From NCBI GenBank assembly GCA_963593685.1, contig CAVBBP010000012.1, positions 1 through 49,159 of the forward strand: a DNA stretch of 49,159 nucleotides, in the 5' to 3' direction. This document shows positions 42,502 through 49,159 of the stretch, piece by piece. The first letter of the stretch is position 1. Every line of letters starts with the position of its first letter. Below the pieces are notes generated by a model. That model saw only the letters and a list, made by a program, of their open reading frames with translations, was not told the origin of the DNA and made no database searches. A program made the position numbers and the translations under genes. Origin of the DNA: W0P28-013 sp963593685. Lineage in GTDB: Bacteria; Bacteroidota; Bacteroidia; Bacteroidales; Paludibacteraceae.

Positions 42502-43182
42502 ATGATAAACAAGAAGATAGTAAAAACTGCACTCAAAATACTGCTGTTGGCCGCTGGCATTGCCAGTTGTGTGGCCGCCGTTGTCGATAGCAGCCGCCGT
42601 GTAAAAGAGGGAGAGGACGAAACGCCAGCCACCGCCATCAAGTCGTACTCGCACACCAAACAGTCGTTGAGTAGCGGCCGAGCAACCTACGCGTCGCCAA
42701 CGCTGCCGAGCAGTGTTGCTTCGGCACCACGCGTAAGTGCAACGCCACACACCGCCGTCAGTCGCACCGCTACGCCAGTCGCTGCCAGCGGTTCGCTCTA
42801 CGCCGTAGCCAAGCCCAGCACATCGCAAATCGGTGGTAGCGGCAGCGGCTCGAGTTATGTGTCGGGCATCACCGTGCGCCCCTCGCAGTCGTCGGTGGCC
42901 ATGGGCAGCACAGGCGCAACCTTTTCGTTCCGCCCCGCCGCCAAGCAGAGCGCCACCACCTCGTATAGCAGCACCACCGTATCGCAGAGCGTCGTCATCG
43001 ACGAACCCTTCTCCGACGGCAACAGCGGCATACAGCGCGTAACCCCAACCCCAATCGACCCCGGACTCCCCGAAGAAGAAACCACGCCCCTCGGCGGTGT
43101 CGGCGCACTCTTCGTCTGCGTCTTGCTCTATGCGCTATACAAAAAGAAGCAAGTAGCAAGTAGCAAGTCGAGTGAGGAGTGA
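42502..43182 (+). CDS. small Ser/Thr-rich exported protein with C-terminal anchor
   Basis: The 226-residue product has a signal peptide or anchor (MINKKIVKTALKILLLAAGI), a low-complexity Ser/Thr/Ala/Pro body, and a C-terminal 'TPLGGVGALFVCVLLYALYKK' segment: a Pro-Leu-Gly-Gly turn, a hydrophobic helix and a basic tail. Bacteroidales surface loci often have a small protein with a 'PLGD/PIGG + helix + basic' tail just after a large T9SS protein, so it may be an anchored partner. The last ten codons are made of AAGTAGCAAGTAGCAAG words from the intergenic repeat vocabulary. An in-frame ATG at 42478 is the alternative start. Confidence 0.65.
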   Translation: MINKKIVKTALKILLLAAGIASCVAAVVDSSRRVKEGEDETPATAIKSYSHTKQSLSSGRATYASPTLPSSVASAPRVSATPHTAVSRTATPVAASGSLYAVAKPSTSQIGGSGSGSSYVSGITVRPSQSSVAMGSTGATFSFRPAAKQSATTSYSSTTVSQSVVIDEPFSDGNSGIQRVTPTPIDPGLPEEETTPLGGVGALFVCVLLYALYKKKQVASSKSSEE

Positions 43183-43754
43183 GGAATTAGGAGTGAGGAG
43201 TGATGCGGCGAAGCCGCAATTTCAGATTTTCAGAATTTCAAATTTCAGATTGAAAAATTATTTGAAAATTGCGGCATTTCGGAATGCGAACAATTCGCTA
43301 TGCGCATTTTTTCTCCGCTCGGCATTGCTCAAACAAGTTTGGCACTGCGCTCGCTTGTCGAAAAAATTCAAATTGTAGGGACGCACCGCGTGCGTCCGAA
43401 AATATAGAACATAGACTTTTTAATTGCCCAATTATCTAATTTCCAATTATTTAATTAAATTTTTGGCGGCGTTTTTGAACGCAAAAATTCATAATTCTAA
43501 ATTCAAAATTCTTAATTAAACATTGTAGGGACGCACCGAGTGCGTCCGAACGCTTCAACAGTTCAACGCTTCAACAAATAACCGAATAACCAAATAAACT
43601 CATCAACTTTTCAACGACCAATCAACCGATCAACCAATCAACCGATCAACCAAATATAGAAACAGCGCGAAGCGCGAGAAACCAAAAAACTCCCACTAAT
43701 GCGTTAAACTCATCAACTAATCAACAGATCAACTTTTCAACCTAAAAATTGCCC
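43183..43754. repeat. intergenic word repeats with two palindromes
   Basis: GAGGAATTAGGAGTGAGGAG words, ATTTCAGATTTTCAGAATTTC words, the CTCCGCTCGGCATTGCTC repeat (43307-43369), palindromes GGACGCACCGCGTGCGTCC (43379-43397) and GGACGCACCGAGTGCGTCC (43529-43547), and GATCAACCAATCAACCGATC words. No gene is found. Confidence 0.7.
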
Positions 43755-43832
43755 TTTTGTGCAGTTTAACAATAAAAATCGCGTCATTTTGTGCAGTTTA
43801 GAGATTAAAAACTTGTTATTTTGTGCAGTTTG
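43755..43832 (+). repeat. three iterons of 32-bp period
   Basis: TTTTGTGCAGTTTA occurs at 43755-43768 and 43787-43800, and TTTTGTGCAGTTTG at 43819-43832. The period is exactly 32 bases both times, close to three helical turns. The last copy abuts the -33 element of the AAA/DUF4143 gene. The 18 bases between copies are A-rich and partly alike. Confidence 0.85.
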
Positions 43833-43865
43833 TTTGCGTATGTTGTTGATAATTAGTAATTTTGC
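43833..43865 (+). promoter_or_regulatory. promoter of the AAA/DUF4143 gene
   Basis: TTTG (43833-43836), 20 bases, TAATTTTGC (43857-43865): a complete consensus promoter, 27 bases upstream of the ATG at 43892 and contiguous with the iterons. Confidence 0.8.
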
Positions 43866-43891
43866 GATGTAAACCAAAACACACCTGCAAA

Positions 43892-45172
43892 ATGAAGAAT
43901 TTAGAGCGTATATTAGCCAATCAAAAAGAGGAACTGGAGCGTATTCCGTTAGCCTCTATTTGCCCACGCAAAGAGGAGTGCGAATTGCAGTTAAACAGTC
44001 CATTGGCTCAAGTAGTAATAGGCGTGCGACGCAGCGGAAAATCGACGCTCTGTCAGAAAGTTTTGGTCGAAAGTGGTGTCGCCTTTGCCTATGTCAATTT
44101 CGATGACGAGCGTTTGGCTCACGCCACAAGCGACGATTTGGACGACATTTTGCAGATGCTTTACGTCATTTATGGTAATTTTTCGCACCTTTTCCTCGAC
44201 GAAATACAGAATGTACCGAGTTGGGCACTCTTTGTCAATCGGTTGCTTCGTCAGGGCGTTCATCTGATTCTGACAGGCAGCAACGCCAATTTGTTGAGCA
44301 GTGATTTGGCCACGCACCTCACAGGCAGGTATCGTTTGATAGAGTTGTTTCCTTTTTCGTTTTCCGAATTTTGTCAGATAAATAGGGTCGATACAGCAGG
44401 AAAAACTACGCAAGCCTACGGACTTCGCAACCACGCTTTGCTGCGCTATATGATGGACGGCGGATTCCCCGAATTAACGAAATCGCCAGAAATTAATCGC
44501 CACGACTATTTGATGTCGCTCAAGCAGGCGATTATCGCCAAAGACATTTGCCGTCGCTATCGGGTGCGCTACAAACAGACTATTTCGCGATTGGCCTCTC
44601 AAGTGCTGGATTGGTTTGCAAAAGAGAAATCGTATCAAGATGTTACGCGCGAGTTGGGCATACGCTCGGTGCATACCACAATGAACTATCTTGCCTACTT
44701 GCAGAATGCCTATGTTGTCTGTTTGCTTTCGCGTTTTTCGTTCAAAAGCACCGAACGCAATAGTTTTCATAAGGCGTATGCGGTGGACAATGCGTTTCTT
44801 TCGCAACACGAAAATGCTTTGCAGACAGAAAGTTATGGCTTGCGTTTGGAAAATGTTGTCGCTATCGAACTGATGCGGCGGCTTCACAAGGAATACGAAC
44901 AACTCTACTATTTGCGTGAGCGCGATTATGAGGTCGATTTTGTTGTGGTAGAGGATTTTCATGTGCGCGAATTGGTGCAGGTAACCTACGATTTCGCCGA
45001 ACCAAGCACCAAATTGTTCAATCGTGAAATTGATGCCCTTGTCAATGCCTCGCGCCGCACGCATTGCGACCATCTCACGCTCATTATGATGACTGGCGAG
45101 CCGCAAGACATTCAACGCAACGGCAAAACCATTCACTGCGTTTTGGCCGCCGATTGGCTCTTGGGAAAATAA
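43892..45172 (+). CDS. AAA ATPase with DUF4143 domain
   Basis: The 426-residue protein has an AAA_14 ATPase domain: Walker A 'VIGVRRSGKSTLCQKVLVES' (44-52), Walker B 'HLFLDEIQNVPSW' (100-104) and sensor 'LILTGSNANLLSSDLATHLT'. A winged-helix stretch follows ('TRELGIRSVHTTMNYLAYLQ'), then DUF4143 with 'YYLRERDYEVDFVVV', a nuclease-like E..D.V pattern. Such proteins are frequent and highly paralogous in Bacteroidales and their role is unsettled. I start at MKNLERIL (43892), after the promoter. It lies alone between surface-protein genes, and the three iterons in front of it suggest dedicated, perhaps autogenous, control. Confidence 0.9.
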   Translation: MKNLERILANQKEELERIPLASICPRKEECELQLNSPLAQVVIGVRRSGKSTLCQKVLVESGVAFAYVNFDDERLAHATSDDLDDILQMLYVIYGNFSHLFLDEIQNVPSWALFVNRLLRQGVHLILTGSNANLLSSDLATHLTGRYRLIELFPFSFSEFCQINRVDTAGKTTQAYGLRNHALLRYMMDGGFPELTKSPEINRHDYLMSLKQAIIAKDICRRYRVRYKQTISRLASQVLDWFAKEKSYQDVTRELGIRSVHTTMNYLAYLQNAYVVCLLSRFSFKSTERNSFHKAYAVDNAFLSQHENALQTESYGLRLENVVAIELMRRLHKEYEQLYYLRERDYEVDFVVVEDFHVRELVQVTYDFAEPSTKLFNREIDALVNASRRTHCDHLTLIMMTGEPQDIQRNGKTIHCVLAADWLLGK

Positions 45173-45387
45173 ATTGATAATTGATAATGTAGGGACGCGG
45201 CATGCTATGTCCGAAAGGTTATAGGTGAGAGGTTTAGTTTATAGAACATAGAATATAGATTGTAGGGACGCACCGAGTGCGTCCGAGAAAAATAAATAAT
45301 AATTGCAGCGATCTGGCTACCGAAAATTAGAAATTAGAAATTGTGAAGCGCAACCAGAAACTAGAAATTAGAAACTAGAAATAAAAT
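45173..45387. repeat. intergenic word repeats with two palindromes
   Basis: The degenerate palindrome GGACGCGGCATGCTATGTCC (45193-45212), ATAGAACATAGAATATAG words, GGACGCACCGAGTGCGTCC (45266-45284), AATAATAATTGCAGCGATC and AATTAGAAATTAGAAATTG words up to the start codon at 45388. No TAnnTTTG promoter is evident. Confidence 0.65.
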
Positions 45388-48096
45388 ATGAAAAAAACAC
45401 TACTATCGCTTGTCGCGGCGGCGTGCGTGGCACTGAACGCATGGGCCGAAGGCACAGAATCGTTCGAAAACGCCCCCGACCAAGAATTTGAAATCGACAC
45501 CTACACCTATACAGGCGATAATGGTCAAAAATGGACAATAATTGGCACTACCGATAACTCTATTAGCGGATTTGCTGGGGCAGTGCTTTATGCTTACGAT
45601 TCTGACGGCAAGAGTGTGAGCAATGGTATCACAGGCAATTTCAGCGACGAGCAGTTGGCGCAAGGCGTTGGCACAGTGTCGTTCCGCGTGAAAGCCGCTA
45701 GCGGTGGTACAGTAGGGTTTGGCAACCGCACATTTACCGTCGCAGTTGGTAGTGTAAGCGCACCGACCACGGTAACAATCTCCAAAAATTCGACTATCGT
45801 AACCGCGACAGCTGACATCAATTTGACGGCAGCGCAACTAACTAGCAGTTCGCAACTGAAAATCACGATGCAAGGCGTGGCCAGCGGCGAGTGCGGCTTC
45901 ATCGTTGATGACCTCGCTTGGACATCGTATTCGGGACTTACCGACACACCCACGATGACGGTCGTTGGCTACCAAGACCAAAATTCCAAAATCTACTGGG
46001 GCAGCGAGGTGTTGGCGCAGTTTGCCTCCACCACCGAAAACGCCACTTTCTATTACACGCTCGATGGCAGTGAACCTACGCAGTCGTCCGACTCGGGCGA
46101 AAGCGTTTCGTTGCCGCTCGACGCCACCACCACAGTGAAGGCGATTGCCGTTACCGAAGCCAAAGGCACGAGCGAAGTGGCGACTTTCAGCGTAACTACC
46201 GCCACAGGCACGATAAACGCTGCCGATGGCTCTACCATCAAACCCAACGCACGCTGGGCAACCACAGGCTCTATTTCAAAAAGTTCGCCGACATATTCGC
46301 CCACATCGACATCGAGCGTGCCGTATCTCTATCTGTCGAGCAAAGGCGCGACCATCATCACCGAAGATTACCTGTCGCCGCAAGCCTTTTCACTCTACAT
46401 TGGCTCAACCGCCAACATTTCGTTGAAAGCCTCGTTCCAAACAGGCAACTTCAAACTGGTCGATGGCACATACACTTGGCAGCCCGCCACCGCCGACTGG
46501 ATTGAACTCGGCACATTCACAAGCAACAAATTAAGCCAAATGCACCGTGTCGATTTCACGCTGCCCGATTCTATCAAAAATAGCCGCGTGCGCTTCAAAC
46601 TCTACAGCCAAAACGCCGCAAATATCGACGATATTACCACGGTAATGCGCGCAGCCGAAGCGGTGGAAACGCCCACCTTTTCGCAGGCGAGCGGCGATGT
46701 TGTGGCTGGCACATCTATCACGGTTGCCTGCCCGACTGCTGCCACGCTCCACTACCGCGTGAATAGCGGCGAGTGGCAAACCAGCACTGCCGATGCCGCC
46801 ATCAGCATCAACGCCAAAACGACCATCACCGCCTATGCCACGCAAGAGGGTAAGTTCGACAGTTACATCGCCGAAGCCACTTACCAACTGCCCACCACCA
46901 AATCGCCCGAATTTTCGAAAGCGTCGGGCAGCACGCTCTACCAAGGCGACGAAATCGTTATCTCGTCGGCCACCGATGGCGCAACTATCGTTTACCGCAT
47001 AAACAAAGGCGATGAAAAAACGGGCAGCACGCCGCTCACGCTCACTGTCGCTGGGCAAATCGACTCTATCACGGCCTATTGCACCTTGTCGGGCTTGCTC
47101 GATAGCGACCCAGTAACCGTGAGTTACAAGTCGGCAAAAGTGGAGAAACCGCAATGCAGCAATACCGCCGAAAATGTGTTGAAAGGCGACAAAATTCAGT
47201 TCTATACAACCACCGAAAACGCCACGCTCCACTACCGCATCGACAACGGCGAGTGGCAAACCGCCACTGGCTCGACTAATATCACCATCGAGGGTTCTTG
47301 CACCGTTACGGCCTACGCCACCAAGGACAAATATCTGCTGAGTGATACGCTGACGCAGCGCTACACCGTGGCTTTGGGGCAGTTGCCCACACCCACCGCC
47401 AACCAACCGAGCGGAACGCTGCTCAACGCTGGTGCCGAAGTGATAATCGCGTTCCAAAATGGCGCAACGCTCCATTACCGCGTCAATTCTAGCGACTGGC
47501 AAACGGTTGAAAATCAGGACAGTTACACGCTCACAATCAGCGAAAACAGCACCATCGAGGCGTATGCGTCGCAGCAGGATTATGTCGATAGCGAAAAGGC
47601 GACTTTCGTTTATCGCATTGCCCGCGGTAAAGTGGCGACACCCTATGTCGTTTCGGGCGTAACCGAGGTCGAAAGCAACCAGACAATCAACATCAAAACC
47701 GATACCGAAGGAGCGAAACTCTACTACGACATCGACCATTCGGACAACTGGATTAACGGCTACTCGAAAATCACCTACAACATCACCCAACGGACCACCA
47801 TTCGCGCCTATGCCGTGTGCGACGACTATTTTGCCAGCGACACGCTCGAAGTTACCTTCACCATCAAAGTTACACCAACCGCCATTGCCGCCGTTGCGCA
47901 AGAGTTCGCGCTCTACACCGAGCAGCAGCAAATCGTTGTGGAGAATGCCGCCAACGCCGAAATCTCTATCTACACCGCACTCGGCGCACTTGTGTCGCAC
48001 CAGCGCATCACCACCAACCGCATGCACTTCAGCGTACCTACTCACGGCCTCTACCTCGTGCGCATCAACCAAAAACTCTACAAAATAACGCTGTAA
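45388..48096 (+). CDS. T9SS-secreted protein with chitobiase-C-type repeats
   Basis: The 902-residue protein starts with a signal peptide (MKKTLLSLVAAACVALNAWA). Residues of about 25-190 form a jelly-roll-like domain. Around 214 is a CHB_HEX_C_1-type unit ('TTENATFYYTLDGSEPTQSS'). Five tandem repeats of about 80 residues begin near 425, 503, 584, 665 and 748, each with the core 'ATLHYRVNSGEWQT' or a variant and 'ITAYATxxGxxDS'. The last 60 residues form a T9SS sorting domain ('ISIYTALGALVSHQRITTNR', 'THGLYLVRINQKLYKITL'). It is probably anchored at the cell surface. No catalytic domain is visible; a carbohydrate-contact role is an inference from the repeat type. Confidence 0.9.
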   Translation: MKKTLLSLVAAACVALNAWAEGTESFENAPDQEFEIDTYTYTGDNGQKWTIIGTTDNSISGFAGAVLYAYDSDGKSVSNGITGNFSDEQLAQGVGTVSFRVKAASGGTVGFGNRTFTVAVGSVSAPTTVTISKNSTIVTATADINLTAAQLTSSSQLKITMQGVASGECGFIVDDLAWTSYSGLTDTPTMTVVGYQDQNSKIYWGSEVLAQFASTTENATFYYTLDGSEPTQSSDSGESVSLPLDATTTVKAIAVTEAKGTSEVATFSVTTATGTINAADGSTIKPNARWATTGSISKSSPTYSPTSTSSVPYLYLSSKGATIITEDYLSPQAFSLYIGSTANISLKASFQTGNFKLVDGTYTWQPATADWIELGTFTSNKLSQMHRVDFTLPDSIKNSRVRFKLYSQNAANIDDITTVMRAAEAVETPTFSQASGDVVAGTSITVACPTAATLHYRVNSGEWQTSTADAAISINAKTTITAYATQEGKFDSYIAEATYQLPTTKSPEFSKASGSTLYQGDEIVISSATDGATIVYRINKGDEKTGSTPLTLTVAGQIDSITAYCTLSGLLDSDPVTVSYKSAKVEKPQCSNTAENVLKGDKIQFYTTTENATLHYRIDNGEWQTATGSTNITIEGSCTVTAYATKDKYLLSDTLTQRYTVALGQLPTPTANQPSGTLLNAGAEVIIAFQNGATLHYRVNSSDWQTVENQDSYTLTISENSTIEAYASQQDYVDSEKATFVYRIARGKVATPYVVSGVTEVESNQTINIKTDTEGAKLYYDIDHSDNWINGYSKITYNITQRTTIRAYAVCDDYFASDTLEVTFTIKVTPTAIAAVAQEFALYTEQQQIVVENAANAEISIYTALGALVSHQRITTNRMHFSVPTHGLYLVRINQKLYKITL

Positions 48097-48441
48097 GTTT
48101 TTTTTAGAGGTTAGCGTTTATAGGTTATCGTTTATAGACTAAGACCAAAAGGCTTTCCCACTTCGGGGGAAACGGGAAAAGAGGCCAAAGCCAAGACCAA
48201 TTGACAGATTTACAAATTGACAGATTTACAAATTTACAAATTTACAAATTGACAAATTTTCCAAATTCAACAAATAACCAAATCTGCAAATCAACAAAAA
48301 GGACGTGGCATGCCGCGTTCCTACTTTCACACTTTTCACTTTACACACTTTACACACTTTACAGACTTTTAACTTTTCACACTTTCCACACTTTTTCAAA
48401 AAAAATAACGAAAAAACTTTTTTTATTCTAAAAAAAGGTTG
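48097..48441. repeat. intergenic composite repeat
   Basis: A relative of the 151-bp repeat (48146-48200, TTTCCCACTTCGGGGGAAAC), GACAGATTTACAAATTTAC words, CAAATAACCAAATCTGCAAATC, the palindrome GGACGTGGCATGCCGCGTTC (48301-48320) and a long run of CACTTTACACACTTTACAC words. No gene is seen. Confidence 0.7.
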
Positions 48442-48450
48442 TACCTTTGT
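48442..48450 (+). promoter_or_regulatory. -7 element of the last gene
   Basis: TACCTTTGT fits TAnnTTTG. It lies about 120 bases upstream of the ATG, leaving a fairly long leader. Confidence 0.6.
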
Positions 48451-48568
48451 GGCGATGGTGTGCGCACGATTGTACGCCAATGCTTTAGCGTATATGCGCG
48501 CGCGTACCGCTATAACAGACAAAAACCGAGACTAAACTATTCAAAATTATTAACTTAAAATTTTTATC

Positions 48569-49159
48569 ATGAAAAAAATTACTTTTCTCGTAGCCGCCCT
48601 GTGCGCTACAACAATGGCTTTCGCTGAAACTATTACCATTGACGAAAGCAATGTAACATGGGGTACATCTTATGCAAATTGCCCTAGCGAATTTACCGTA
48701 AGCGGGCAAACATTTGATGTTGTAAATCTTGTTAAAGGCAAACTAAAAGCCGAAACAGATTCTTGTCTCCAATTTTCCAAACTAGACACAGTTAAATCGC
48801 GTGCTGCAGGCTACATTGCCAATAAAACAGAATTGGATTTGGTGTCGATTGTTTTGACAAAATATGGCGACTACCAAAATTTGACCATTTACGCTGGTGC
48901 TACGGCAGCAGATTTGGCAAAAGTTAATTTGGCAGAAAGTGGTTCTACCTACACTGCCACAATGCCAGATGGCGCAAAATTCTTCAAAATAATCAACGAA
49001 AGTAGCTATGCTGCTTATTGCGCTTCTATTGTAATCAATGTTGACGGTGGTACCGCTATTCGCAACATCGAGGTACTGAACGATGTGTATGCACACGAAG
49101 GCCACATCTATGCCGAAGAGGGCGCACAAATCTACACCGTTATGGGTCTGAATGTTACC
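48569..49159 (+). CDS. secreted protein, truncated by window end
   Basis: An open frame from ATG at 48569 runs 197 codons to the window edge without a stop. It begins with a signal peptide (MKKITFLVAALCATTMAFAE), then a beta-rich module starting 'TITIDESNVTWGTSYANCPS' that resembles the A+T-rich jelly-roll-like modules of the giant protein. Near the edge 'AIRNIEVLNDVYAHEGHIYA' and 'EEGAQIYTVMGLNVT' look like the first strands of a T9SS sorting domain, so the gene probably ends within about 40 codons outside the window. Confidence 0.8.
   Translation, partial: MKKITFLVAALCATTMAFAETITIDESNVTWGTSYANCPSEFTVSGQTFDVVNLVKGKLKAETDSCLQFSKLDTVKSRAAGYIANKTELDLVSIVLTKYGDYQNLTIYAGATAADLAKVNLAESGSTYTATMPDGAKFFKIINESSYAAYCASIVINVDGGTAIRNIEVLNDVYAHEGHIYAEEGAQIYTVMGLNVT

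Noticed and set aside
43600..43660. CAACCAATCAACCGATC runs as a CRISPR or simple satellite
   Set aside because: Units are 8-9 bases and imprecise, without constant repeat and unique spacer. They belong to the intergenic word repeats.
43755..43832. Possible CRISPR array in the 32-bp iterons
   Set aside because: Repeats are 14 bases with 18-base partly similar spacers, only three copies, directly joined to a promoter, and no cas gene is present.
1..49159. tRNA or rRNA genes
   Set aside because: No cloverleaf with GTTCGA-type arm or rRNA signature was recognised by eye in any gap; a covariance-model scan would be needed to be certain.

Overview
The window looks like a chromosomal segment of an uncultured or little-studied member of the Bacteroidales (Bacteroidota). 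The grounds are: repeated matches to the Bacteroidota promoter element TAnnTTTGC, few Shine-Dalgarno sites, a eukaryotic-type (GT3) glycogen synthase paired with a GT35 phosphorylase, DUF5606, a Mrp protein lacking the usual CxxC, and several cell-surface proteins with type IX secretion (T9SS) C-terminal sorting domains. No rRNA or tRNA gene, integrase, full insertion sequence or CRISPR array was seen.

Layout. 1-2.3 kb: an exported TPR/PD40 protein and a two-domain putative regulator. 2.3-9.3 kb: a visibly A+T-rich island, all on the minus strand. It holds a protein with a duplicated small domain, a P-loop-like protein remnant, a 47-residue six-cysteine peptide, a PD-(D/E)XK-like protein, a small membrane protein, a radical SAM/SPASM enzyme with a 50-residue Cys-containing precursor-like peptide followed by a strong terminator, a tail-anchored protein and a TIM-barrel amidohydrolase. 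The two short peptides were found by translating the gaps by hand. A 15-bp direct repeat (14/15 identical) lies at each edge. 9.4-18.8 kb: an XRE regulator, Mrp, DUF5606, a carboxyltransferase lacking the biotinyl lysine, a small overlapping gene pair, then the glycogen operon glgA-glgP closed by two hairpin terminators. 18.8-20.1 kb: a VapD-type toxin pair and a T9SS cargo gene broken by an in-frame amber codon. 20.6-30.7 kb: secA, metK behind a SAM-II riboswitch, tyrS, a YifB/ComM-like ATPase and a U32 peptidase-family protein. 30.9-32.5 kb: a PIN-domain toxin with a small antitoxin-like partner and a DUF4160/DUF2442 pair. 33.9-49.2 kb: surface-protein region with a 2777-residue T9SS protein, a small anchored Ser/Thr-rich protein, an AAA/DUF4143 ATPase behind three 32-bp iterons, a 902-residue T9SS protein with five ~80-residue repeats, and the start of a further secreted protein.

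The intergenic DNA is unusual. It is built from a limited vocabulary of degenerate 7-12 nt words (for example ACTTTnnACTTT, GAAATTTGAAA, CAACCAATCAACC, AACTAGAAATTAG) around 17 copies of a 19-20 bp palindrome whose arms vary in a compensated way. In two places this vocabulary seems to have become coding sequence. The RiPP-like island, the composite intergenic element and the iteron-controlled ATPase are the best candidates for undescribed biology here.
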